A stretch of 64,000 nucleotides of DNA, taken from positions 195,338 through 259,337 of the forward strand of contig CADCCF010000002.1 in NCBI GenBank assembly GCA_902799835.1, given 5' to 3'. Within the stretch, counting starts at the first letter, position 1; each line of letters starts with the position of its first letter. Shown in pieces: positions 54,900 to 61,888 of the stretch. The notes beneath the pieces were generated by a model. The model was not told the DNA's origin, did not search any database, and saw nothing but the letters and a program-made list of their open reading frames with translations. Both the position numbers and the translations under genes were made by a program. This DNA is from an uncultured Pseudomonadota bacterium (GTDB lineage: Bacteria > Pseudomonadota > Alphaproteobacteria > RF32 > CAG-239).

Positions 54900-55670
54900 T
54901 TACAGTTTAAACAAATCAAAAAGTTTTTTACAAATTGTCTGATTACCGGAGATGAAATTCATAGTGTCCCATATAGCTTTCATGTTTTCACTGCGGTCAT
55001 CATCTTGTTTAATGGCTAAATTTCGGCCACCGGCTTCTCTTACCAATAAAATTCCTGCGGCAATTTGCGAAAAATCAGCTTGTTCACAAATTATACCATC
55101 GATTTGACCGGCAGCAATCGCCGCCAAATCAAGACTTGTGCAACCGAAATTGCGAATATTATCACTTTTTACATTTGCACAAATCTTTGTATTGGTTGCA
55201 GATATCAAAGACTTTGCCAAATCGTTACGTGCAGAAACTCTTAAGCGTAAGTGATTGCGCGAACCTTCCTTAAATGCACCATATCCCTTATCGGCAAAGA
55301 AAGTATCTCCGGTCGCCGGATTATATACCAAAGCCGTTAAAACTTCGGTTCTTTTAACAACAGCTATGCTTATGGCAAAATAAGGAATACCACGCATAAA
55401 GTTGACCTTACCATCCAATGGCGATACCACAAAACATTCCGTTATCGGCATATCTTCCGGTCTTGCTACAATCGGAACATCAGAACGGAACTTGTTTAAT
55501 TCAACCTTAAGTATCGTTGCAGTGCGTTCAATAGCGGCTTGAGTAAATTCCTCATGCCCTTTAGGTGCTGATTGCAACTGCGTCAATTCGGTAAAATCTC
55601 TGATTAGTCCGACACCGGCTTTTTTAGCAATATTGTTTAATACTTCAAGACTATGAGAAATATAAGTCAT
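54900..55670 (-). CDS. Inositol monophosphatase-fold protein, probably inactive
   Basis: A 256-residue member of the IMPase/SuhB family by overall sequence: YFAISIAVVKRTEVLTALVYNPATGDTFFADKGYGAF and AAGILLVREAGGRNLAI are typical. Key metal ligands differ. The first motif DPLDGTTNF reads SPLDGKVNF, the upstream EE of the first metal site reads RPED, and the second motif WDxAAG reads SQIAAG. Three of the usual ligands are therefore lost. Its start overlaps the efp stop by one base (TAATG), so it is coupled to efp. It may be a regulatory or binding protein, or a phosphatase with a changed mechanism. Confidence 0.82.
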   Translation of the reverse strand: MTYISHSLEVLNNIAKKAGVGLIRDFTELTQLQSAPKGHEEFTQAAIERTATILKVELNKFRSDVPIVARPEDMPITECFVVSPLDGKVNFMRGIPYFAISIAVVKRTEVLTALVYNPATGDTFFADKGYGAFKEGSRNHLRLRVSARNDLAKSLISATNTKICANVKSDNIRNFGCTSLDLAAIAAGQIDGIICEQADFSQIAAGILLVREAGGRNLAIKQDDDRSENMKAIWDTMNFISGNQTICKKLFDLFKL

Positions 55671-56233
55671 TATTTAGCTCTTTCAACATATGATGCATCA
55701 GCTGTTGCAACAACGATTTTATCGCCGACTCCGACAAAAGGAGGAACGGTTGTGCGTACGCCATTGTCCAATACAGCCGGTTTGTAAGATGACGAAACTG
55801 TCTGCCCTTTAATTACAGGCTCAGTTTCAACAACTTCGCAAATAACTTGTATCGGCAATTCAACCGAAATCGGCTTACCATCAATAACGCTGACCTTAAC
55901 TTCCATGCCATCGGTCATAAACGGACGAGAATCGCCCAATATGTCTGAGGGCATAACAAATTGTTCATAAGTATCGCTTTCCATAAAGGTCAAACCGGTG
56001 CTATCTTCATACAAGAATTGGCAATCTTTGGTTTCGACCATCAACTTTTCTACCATGTCTTCAGTGCGAAAACGTTCATTGGTTTTGGTTCCTTCCTCAA
56101 CCGATTTCATTTCAACTTGCATAAAGGCGCCACCTTTACCGGGTTTTACAAAGTTTGTCTTAACAACAGTCCAAGGTTTTCCCTTGTATTCAATTACCCA
56201 ACCGATACGAATAGAACCAGCTTGTTGTTTCAT
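55670..56233 (-). CDS. efp: Elongation factor P
   Basis: EF-P relieves ribosome stalling at polyproline. The 187-residue length is standard. The KOW-like first domain carries the tip loop KPGKGGAF, with lysine at the modified position. The two OB domains follow, with TGLTFMESDTYEQF and ADASYVERAK at the end. The loop lysine suggests EpmA-type beta-lysylation; the modifying enzymes are not in this window. Confidence 0.96.
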   Translation of the reverse strand: MKQQAGSIRIGWVIEYKGKPWTVVKTNFVKPGKGGAFMQVEMKSVEEGTKTNERFRTEDMVEKLMVETKDCQFLYEDSTGLTFMESDTYEQFVMPSDILGDSRPFMTDGMEVKVSVIDGKPISVELPIQVICEVVETEPVIKGQTVSSSYKPAVLDNGVRTTVPPFVGVGDKIVVATADASYVERAK

Positions 56234-56298
56234 TTTATTAACTCCTAATATCTAAATTACACAAATATTTTAACTAGCAATAATATAAACTTGTCTTT

Positions 56299-56805
56299 TT
56301 AGCAACCAGAATTTTCAAATTTTTTTGCATCAATTATCACAAAATCGGTTTTAACCTTATCCCAAGACGGCAAATCTGCCTCAAATTCAAGCGCCAAAGG
56401 CAATAAAAAAAGTTCATTGTACCAATCTATAAGCTCGGTTGCTTTTGCTAAATCATCAATTTTCAGTGCCACAAATTCCGGCTCTGTTTCACTGGCCAAC
56501 ATGGCTTCGTGCCGCCGTGGCGGAATTATTGCCCCCAAAGTTTTTTTGCCCAAACTTTCGCGCAAAGGTTTTAACTGCGGTTTGACCGGTTTGGTGGCAT
56601 CAATTTCCTTTACAACTCCGTCAAGATTATGCTTTTTGCAAAACTCCAAGTCATCATCACCTTGTGCCAAAACCATTTTGCCGGTTTTAATCAGTTCATT
56701 GATTTTGGCGTCATTTAATGATGTTTGAGCTATATAACAACAAATTTTATCATTGATGATAATTCTATCATTGTTTTGGTTGATTTTAAGTATTATCTGT
56801 GGCAT
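56299..56805 (-). CDS. Conserved protein of unknown function upstream of efp
   Basis: A 168-residue soluble protein. The first ~80 residues look like an alpha/beta segment (KTGKMVLAQGDDDLEFCKKHNLDGVVKEID). Then comes KPLRESLGKKTLGAIIPPRRHEAMLASETEPEFVALKI, and finally a helical end. The middle pattern resembles part of a TIM-barrel enzyme related to thiamine phosphate synthase, a type sometimes found beside efp in Alphaproteobacteria. No phosphate-binding loop is complete, so I do not assign a function. It is the first gene of the minus-strand run that includes efp. Confidence 0.6.
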   Translation of the reverse strand: MPQIILKINQNNDRIIINDKICCYIAQTSLNDAKINELIKTGKMVLAQGDDDLEFCKKHNLDGVVKEIDATKPVKPQLKPLRESLGKKTLGAIIPPRRHEAMLASETEPEFVALKIDDLAKATELIDWYNELFLLPLALEFEADLPSWDKVKTDFVIIDAKKFENSGC

Positions 56806-56896
56806 AACTACCTTTAGTTATTGTAAAAGTTAAATTTGCAATTATGATGGCATTGATAATAATGCAATATTTTTTAAAGTGAAAGAAAAATCCGCA

Positions 56897-57136
56897 ATGG
56901 AAGAGAATTTTTTTGATTTTGCTCAGACCAAAGAAGCCCTCAGCCAGTTATCGACTGATTTGGCGGTTTTGGATTCGGAGATAAAGAGCAAGTTAACGGA
57001 GTTGGATGTTGAGCGCAAAAATCACCATAAGGCTATGACTGAAAAAGATGCCAAAATGGAAAAAATGAGCAAGACCATACAAGATACCGTTGCCAAGATT
57101 GATTCTATCACCGGATATATCAACGGAGTGCTTTAG
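56897..57136 (+). CDS. Small coiled-coil protein upstream of zapA
   Basis: A 79-residue protein (start taken at ATG 56897; a GTG at 56879 is possible, and neither has a strong ribosome site). Almost the whole chain is a predicted coiled coil (QLSTDLAVLDSEIKSKLTELDVERKNHHKAM). It stops 1 bp before the zapA start, so the two are coupled. It may be a partner of ZapA in division; this is inferred from position only. Confidence 0.65.
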   Translation: MEENFFDFAQTKEALSQLSTDLAVLDSEIKSKLTELDVERKNHHKAMTEKDAKMEKMSKTIQDTVAKIDSITGYINGVL

Positions 57137-57137
57137 G

Positions 57138-57482
57138 ATGTCGCAGATAACCATTACTATCAATTCGCGAGAATATCCGGTTGCCTGCGAGGACGGGCAG
57201 GAACTCCGCATTATGCAATTAGCCGATGTTTTGGATGAAAAAGCCAAGCAGTTGGCCGGGGATTCCGGACAAATCAGCGAAAGTTTGTTGCTTGCCATGG
57301 TCGGGTTGCTGTTGGCTGATGAATTAAGCGAGTTGAAAAAAGGCAATATAGCCAAAGATGACGATTCGTCTCGTCGCATAAATACTGCCGATATGTCAAA
57401 ATTGGATGGTGAAATTGCAGCTGCTGTGCAAAATATCGACAACGAAATAAAAAAACTTGCCAAACAACTAAGTTCGTTATAA
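57138..57482 (+). CDS. zapA: Cell division protein ZapA
   Basis: A 114-residue protein from the ATG at 57138. It begins SQITITINSREYPVACEDGQELRIMQLADVLDEKAKQL, the ZapA N-terminal domain. The C-terminal half (LLLADELSELKKG... to NIDNEIKKLAKQLSSL) is a coiled coil. ZapA promotes bundling of FtsZ. A 16-residue longer frame overlaps the upstream gene and is not family-like. The following 6S RNA is the typical neighbour. Confidence 0.88.
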   Translation: MSQITITINSREYPVACEDGQELRIMQLADVLDEKAKQLAGDSGQISESLLLAMVGLLLADELSELKKGNIAKDDDSSRRINTADMSKLDGEIAAAVQNIDNEIKKLAKQLSSL

Positions 57483-57490
57483 AATAGAAT

Positions 57491-57660
57491 ATGAAATTAG
57501 GAACTGCGCAATACGGGCGTTAAAGCAGGTCTTCCGAGCCAACAAAATTATAAAGGGAGCCGTCTCTGAACAGATCGTGGTTTGTTTATATGGCACCCAC
57601 CTAAATGACCGGCGGTTCGTTTCAAGAATGTATAGGCACGGTTGAATGGTTCTAATTTTA
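57491..57660 (+). ncRNA. ssrS: 6S RNA (ssrS)
   Basis: Directly downstream of zapA, the usual place of 6S RNA. The ends pair as AAATTAG (57494-57500) with CTAATTT (57652-57658). The long, mostly double-stranded body with an open centre fits 6S. It holds RNA polymerase sigma-70 in stationary phase. A terminator follows at once. Ends are approximate. Confidence 0.8.
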
Positions 57661-57663
57661 TAA

Positions 57664-57694
57664 AACCTCGCTGGCTTTCGGCGGGGTTTTTTGT
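57664..57694 (+). terminator. Intrinsic terminator after 6S RNA
   Basis: Stem AACCTCGC/GCGGGGTT with G-U pairs, followed by six T. Confidence 0.85.
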
Positions 57695-57708
57695 TATAGG
57701 GGGCAGTT

Positions 57709-58491
57709 TTGAAGATAGTTTATTTGGGTGATATAGTTGCTCGTTGCGGGCGTGAAAAGGTTATGCAAACCATACCGCAAATAAAGCAGGATTGGCAAAT
57801 GGATGCGTTGATAGTCAATGTTGACAATGTGGCACACGGATTCGGCTGTACACCCAAAATAGCCAAACAGTTTTTGGATGCAGGGGTTTCGGCGATTGTA
57901 ACCGGTGACCATGTTTGGAATCAAAAAGAGTTGTTGGAGTTTTTGAATGATAATAATCGTATAGTTCGTCCGCTTAATTATTCGGATAATTTGGCCGGAG
58001 TGGGAGCTCGGGTGATTCCGCTTGATTCGGGGCAAAAAATCTTGGTGGTCGAAGTGGTCGGTCGCGTGTTTATGGAAGCGGTAGAGTCTCCGGTTTTCAA
58101 AGTTGAACAGCTTTTACAAAAATACCAACTTATCCATGATGTTGATGCCATATTTATTGATATTCATGCTGAGGCTACAGCAGAAAAACAAGCTTTTGCC
58201 CGTTGTTTTGATGGATGTGTTTCGGCTGTTATCGGTTCTCACACTCATGTTCCGACTGCAGATTCGGTTATTTTGCCCAAAGGAACGGCCTATCAAACTG
58301 ATGTCGGAATGTGCGGAAATTATGACAGCGTTATCGGATTCGATGAAAAAGCTCCGATTGAGCGTTTGCGGGACAAATCATCGCCTATGCGTTTGGAGCC
58401 CAAAGGTGGCAATGCACAAATTTGCGGAGTTTTTATTGAAACTGACAACAAAACCGGTTTAGCTGTAAAAATATCTCCTTTCAAATATTAG
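57709..58491 (+). CDS. YmdB-family metallophosphoesterase
   Basis: A 260-residue binuclear-metal phosphoesterase (TIGR00282-type). It starts at TTG 57709 with GGGGG 8 bases upstream. The metal-site motifs are GDIVARCGRE, DIHAEATAEK and GSHTHVPTAD, all intact. GEN is replaced by VDN, and the GNHVWD block reads GDHVWN, so Glu is Asp and Asn is Asp at two ligand positions. TDVGMCGNYDSVIG is the family end block. Members such as YmdB hydrolyse 2',3'-cyclic nucleotides and affect RNA and biofilm regulation. The substrate here is unknown. Confidence 0.88.
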   Translation: MKIVYLGDIVARCGREKVMQTIPQIKQDWQMDALIVNVDNVAHGFGCTPKIAKQFLDAGVSAIVTGDHVWNQKELLEFLNDNNRIVRPLNYSDNLAGVGARVIPLDSGQKILVVEVVGRVFMEAVESPVFKVEQLLQKYQLIHDVDAIFIDIHAEATAEKQAFARCFDGCVSAVIGSHTHVPTADSVILPKGTAYQTDVGMCGNYDSVIGFDEKAPIERLRDKSSPMRLEPKGGNAQICGVFIETDNKTGLAVKISPFKY

Positions 58492-58596
58492 AAATAGTAC
58501 AAAATCATTGTCACCCCAAAAACGGATGAAAACGCCCCACTTGTCACCCCTGAGTGGTTTGCCAAAACCACGAATTAGGGGTCTATGATGTTTTTT

Positions 58597-58758
58597 AGGG
58601 TTTGGGATTGCGAGCCGCTTCTTTTCTTTTCGGACATTATGAGGGCGAGGAAAAAATTAATACTTTAGAGTTTGGGATTGCGAGCCGCTTCTTTTCTTTT
58701 CGGACATTATGAGGGCGAGGAAAAAGATTAATACTTTAGGGTTTGGGATTGCGAGCCG
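58597..58758. repeat. ~70-bp tandem direct repeats (2.3 copies)
   Basis: Copies begin at 58597, 58667 and 58738; the third stops after about 20 bp. The unit begins AGGGTTTGGGATTGCGAGCC and ends GGCGAGGAAAAA plus AT-rich sequence. Copies one and two differ at only a few bases. Confidence 0.9.
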
Positions 58759-58834
58759 AGCGGATAAAAGCAAACAACGACAAGGCTGGCAAAATGCGCC
58801 AATCGTCGGGCGCTTTAGTCGCCTGTAAGTTTGG

Positions 58835-58918
58835 CGCAGCCCCATGCCTTTGAGTTGTTTGCCCGCTAAGGCGAACATCCCAATGACTTTTGGACACTTT
58901 TGGTCACTCAAAAGTGTC
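58835..58918. repeat. Dispersed repeat with hairpin, copy 1 (downstream of flagellin)
   Basis: 84 bp, direct-repeat partner of 60789-60871. Shared parts include ATGCCTTTGAG, TGTTTGCCCGC and GGCGAACATCCCAA. It ends in an inverted repeat with 10-bp arms GACACTTTTG/CAAAAGTGTC (58893-58918). Confidence 0.85.
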
Positions 58919-58989
58919 AATAATATAAAATAATTTGTAGATGCCTAATTCGCTCGTTTCACTCGCTCAGGCATGACATTTTTTGTTTA

Positions 58990-60771
58990 TTAGAACAATT
59001 TCAACACTGCATTATTGGATTGTGCCGCCAAGGCAAGAGCGTTAACCGCCAAATTGTTGCGGGTCTGTAAAGCCAAATAATTTGCTGACTCTTCATTCAT
59101 ATCAGCTAAAACGAGGTCATCTGCACCGGTTTGCAGAACATCACACATCGCATCAGTAAAATTCATCCGCGTTTCGATTACACTTAAAGAATTACCCAAA
59201 CGACTAACCTCATCACGAATAGAAATCATTGCATTTTGTATCTCTTTGATACTTTGAGCAATATCATCTTTGGTAACCCATTCACGAGTGACGATACCGA
59301 TATTATTAGAGCTCATATCTTTACCGTTGATGGTATAACTATGGGTGCGGTCTTCATTAAACATTGTGGTCAATTTGCCACCTTTTATCAAATTCACTCC
59401 CTGATAACTGCTATCTGATATCATCTCATCAAACGAAGTTAAAGTCGTATCAAATTGCTCTTTATCATAAACTACTCGGTTTGGCTCCTCCACATCACCG
59501 CGCTCGGGTATTGCTCTCCAAGTTGACCAATCAATATCACAAGGCACTTCCGTAAAATCTCCGCTATCATGCAAAATTGAGGCTGATATATACTTACTTG
59601 AAGTTGTATTATTTTCAAAAATATAACCTTGGCTGATAAAACTTGAATTGTTATTTTGCCAGTCAATCTTCGCCCCTTCTTCTATGGTAATGCTGTTATA
59701 GGTAGTTGCATCTTTTCTTGCCTGTATACTCCAACTTTGCTTATCAGTAGTTATTTCCGCCCCGTTATGAATAGTAACACTGTTACCACTATACTGGCCA
59801 TATTCCAACCATATTCTGCCTTCCATAGCTACCTTACCATAAATATCAACCGTACTATTAGCAATAACATCAAACGCCGAATTATTACTTGCTCCTACTG
59901 TCTTTATATTAACTTCAGCATCTTCAACTATAGTCAAATTAGAATTATTCCAAACCACAATTCCATTACCATATATGCCATCGCCATTAAGATTAATTGT
60001 TCCTGATAAAATTGCTGAAGAGTTATTATCTATATGGATAGCCCCTTGAGATTGTCCTCCCACTCTGGATATGTGCGATAAATCTAAGTTATTTAATTTT
60101 ATGGCATTAGTGTAAGTGGTTATTATCAAATCACTGCAACTTCTAAAATCATGCGAATCAAAATTCAAACTTAAATCAGAAATTAACGTATTATTAGTCG
60201 TTACGATAGCTCTACTTTGCGTTCCGCTAAAATTAATCTCCGAGAATTTTTTGCTTCCCGTATAACCGGTAAAATATTCGGTTCCCACCAGTTTTTGATT
60301 GGCTTTCATAGTCAAAGTTTCATTTTCAAAATAATCAATCTTGCCATAAACGCAAATCATTTCTTTATTTGCGTTTATAGCATCTCGCAGCTCTTGTGCT
60401 GAGGTTACAACTGCACCATTCGGGCCAACCTGGGCTTCAAACCAAGCTTTTTCCGGTATGATTGCCGCCTCATAAGCATTCTGGGCAATCACCGCGGCAT
60501 TTTCCAACATTTCAGCTGATTTTTCCAATCCATGCACCGCTGCTGTGACAGTCTGTATCGACTGTCCCATCGCATCCAAGAGCATATCCAAATCACTTGC
60601 ACGGTTGGTCAAAGCTCGTGATTGATAATAAGAGTTGGCATTATCAATGGCTGAGTTCACCTTTTTGCCGGTAGAAAGCCGTACTTGAGTGGTGGACATC
60701 TGACTTGCCAACGACTTTAATGAACTCAAGTTGCTGCGCATACTGGAGGTCAAAGTTATGTTAACAGCCAT
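58990..60771 (-). CDS. Flagellin with a beta-helix-like central domain
   Basis: A 593-residue flagellin. Residues 1-110 form the N-terminal D0/D1 helices (LSTGKKVNSAIDNANSYYQSRALTNRASDLDMLLDAMGQSIQ). Residues 433-593 form the C-terminal D1/D0 part, with FDEMISDSSYQGVNLIKGG and ANYLALQTRNNLAVNALALAAQSNNAVLKLF. Between them (about 122-400) lies a domain that opens TSAQELRDAINANKEMICVYGKI and continues with short repeated strands rich in Asn, Ser, Gly, Ile and Val (SNLTIVEDAEVNI, NSTVDIYGKVAM, NSVTIHNGAEI, NSITIEEGAKIDW). This is the look of a pectate-lyase-like parallel beta-helix. AGGAGGGGG precedes the ATG. Dispersed repeats flank the gene. Confidence 0.9.
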   Translation of the reverse strand: MAVNITLTSSMRSNLSSLKSLASQMSTTQVRLSTGKKVNSAIDNANSYYQSRALTNRASDLDMLLDAMGQSIQTVTAAVHGLEKSAEMLENAAVIAQNAYEAAIIPEKAWFEAQVGPNGAVVTSAQELRDAINANKEMICVYGKIDYFENETLTMKANQKLVGTEYFTGYTGSKKFSEINFSGTQSRAIVTTNNTLISDLSLNFDSHDFRSCSDLIITTYTNAIKLNNLDLSHISRVGGQSQGAIHIDNNSSAILSGTINLNGDGIYGNGIVVWNNSNLTIVEDAEVNIKTVGASNNSAFDVIANSTVDIYGKVAMEGRIWLEYGQYSGNSVTIHNGAEITTDKQSWSIQARKDATTYNSITIEEGAKIDWQNNNSSFISQGYIFENNTTSSKYISASILHDSGDFTEVPCDIDWSTWRAIPERGDVEEPNRVVYDKEQFDTTLTSFDEMISDSSYQGVNLIKGGKLTTMFNEDRTHSYTINGKDMSSNNIGIVTREWVTKDDIAQSIKEIQNAMISIRDEVSRLGNSLSVIETRMNFTDAMCDVLQTGADDLVLADMNEESANYLALQTRNNLAVNALALAAQSNNAVLKLF

Positions 60772-60788
60772 AACCCCCTCCTTTCAGC

Positions 60789-60871
60789 CGCAGCCTTATG
60801 CCTTTGAGCTGTTTGCCCGCTTGGCGAACATCCCAACGCTTTTTGGTTACTTTTGGGTGCCCAAAAGTAAC
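60789..60871. repeat. Dispersed repeat with hairpin, copy 2 (upstream of flagellin)
   Basis: 83 bp in the same orientation as copy 1. Its terminal inverted repeat (60846-60871) has 12-bp arms GTTACTTTTGGG/CCCAAAAGTAAC. Where copy 1 has GACAC/GTGTC this copy has GTTAC/GTAAC, so both arms changed together. Confidence 0.85.
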
Positions 60872-60925
60872 ATAAACCGCTTGCAATTACATTGATTAAC
60901 TGATTGATTTTATTGAATAAATATT

Positions 60926-60935
60926 GGGGGGGGGG
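60926..60935. repeat. G10 homopolymer tract
   Basis: Ten G on the plus strand, about 155 bp upstream of the flagellin start, in an AT-rich region. Tracts of this length are prone to slippage and are used for phase variation in some bacteria. Confidence 0.9.
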
Positions 60936-60947
60936 TAACACTCAAAC

Positions 60948-61035
60948 GGGTGGATTTTTGTGCTACTCGGGCGGACACACCAAAACCCATCGTATAATCA
61001 TACGATGAGCGCTTTCGTCCCATAATTGTCCACCC
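60948..61035. repeat. Nested inverted repeats between rpoZ and flagellin
   Basis: Outer arms GGGTGGA (60948-60954) and TCCACCC (61029-61035), middle GGAC (60973-60976) and GTCC (61017-61020), inner CATCGTA (60988-60994) and TACGATG (61001-61007). The three are properly nested. Confidence 0.55.
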
Positions 61036-61223
61036 ACAAACTAACATTCTTGTCAGTCCTTTTTTACTAAGTTTTCGATCGATACTACAATAATTATACC
61101 ACTTTTTTAAGCCTCAAACAAGCCTAAAAAGCGATTCGTTTTTCAACGAGTTAGCTTGAGTCTGACTCGATTTCCTTAAGATTCTCTGAACGTTTTCGAT
61201 TCGAATTTTTTTTATTTTTTTGC

Positions 61224-61254
61224 ATAAAAAAACACCGCTTGTGTAAGCGGTGTT
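61224..61254 (-). terminator. Intrinsic terminator after rpoZ
   Basis: Minus-strand stem AACACCGCTT/AAGCGGTGTT with a 4-nt loop, followed by a T-run. Confidence 0.9.
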
Positions 61255-61279
61255 GGAGCTAGTGATTTGATAGTTGAGG

Positions 61280-61765
61280 TTATTCTTCGAAATCGTCACC
61301 ATCAAAAGATTCATCACCGAAAGATTCATCATCCATACCGGCATCAAAATCTGTATCGTCGCCACCTTCAATGTCTTCATTATCATCCATGGCAGACATA
61401 TCTTCATCACCGGAGTGAATTTGCATGGCATCACTGATTTCATCTTGAGAAATTAAACCGCTGAATTGTTCATCCAACTCAGATAATTCGCGTTCAGCAG
61501 CCATAATTTCCAACTCTTCCTCTTCCGGTTCCTCAACATCAACAAATTTTTGCAATCCCATAACTAATGAATGTTGCAATTCTTCAATATTAACCGTACC
61601 TTCAGCGATTTCGCGCAAAGCAACAACTGCATTTTTATCGTTATCACGATTAACAGTCAGAGCTGAACCGGCCGAAATATCTTTAGCGCGTTGTGCCGCA
61701 ACCATCAATAATTCATAACGATTAGGGATTTTATCAATACAATCTTCAACAGTAACACGAGCCAT
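61280..61765 (-). CDS. rpoZ: RNA polymerase omega subunit with acidic C-terminal extension
   Basis: A 161-residue protein. Residues 1-62 are the omega core: [33 protein letters not shown], then [16 protein letters not shown]. Omega helps assemble RNA polymerase. The E. coli protein has 91 residues; here about 75 extra residues follow, nearly all Asp, Glu, Ser, Gly and Met (for example [17 protein letters not shown] and the DDFEE end). Such tails are seen in some Alphaproteobacteria but this one is long. It is a single-gene unit. Confidence 0.93.
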   Translation of the reverse strand: MARVTVEDCIDKIPNRYELLMVAAQRAKDISAGSALTVNRDNDKNAVVALREIAEGTVNIEELQHSLVMGLQKFVDVEEPEEEELEIMAAERELSELDEQFSGLISQDEISDAMQIHSGDEDMSAMDDNEDIEGGDDTDFDAGMDDESFGDESFDGDDFEE

Positions 61766-61888
61766 TTTATTATTCCTTATATATTAAAAAAGAATCCGTT
61801 TTTTCAAATTCAACACATCTATAAAACAAAAAAGTTTTTAAATGCAAGAAAAAAATGAATTTATTATGCAATATCAATAAGATAAATT

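Larger units (their letters stand above)
58492..58989. other. Repeat-rich intergenic region, no supported gene
   Basis: 498 bp without a convincing gene. It contains a nested hairpin (58546-58582: ACCCCT/AGGGGT enclosing GTGGTTT/AAACCAC), two full and one partial ~70-bp tandem repeats (58597-58758), and an 84-bp element with a 26-bp hairpin (58835-58918) that has a second copy upstream of the flagellin gene. The end (58944-58980) has GAGCGA/TCGCTC complementarity. An 87-codon minus-strand frame here is made of these repeats and is not a gene. Confidence 0.7.
60772..61223. other. Flagellin upstream region with repeat, G10 tract and nested inverted repeats
   Basis: About 450 bp without a gene. 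Next to the flagellin ribosome site lies the second copy of the dispersed repeat (60789-60871), followed by a G10 tract (60926-60935) and a nested inverted-repeat segment (60948-61035). The part at 61036-61223 is AT-rich with nothing I can name. The flagellin promoter must lie here on the minus strand, but I could not pick a convincing sigma-54 or sigma-70 site. Confidence 0.6.

Noticed and set aside
58597..58758. CRISPR array
   Set aside because: Units of 70 bp are directly adjacent with no unique spacers, and no cas gene is present.
58657..58920. 87-codon minus-strand frame
   Set aside because: It runs through the tandem 70-bp repeat and the dispersed hairpin repeat, has no ribosome site and resembles spurious frames often made by such intergenic repeats.
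60772..60925. Sigma-54 promoter for flagellin
   Set aside because: A GGGCAC occurs inside the hairpin, but no TTGC follows at the -12 spacing, so I could not support a site.
60756..60941. 61-codon minus-strand frame upstream of flagellin
   Set aside because: It crosses the second copy of the dispersed repeat and the G10 tract and overlaps the flagellin start.
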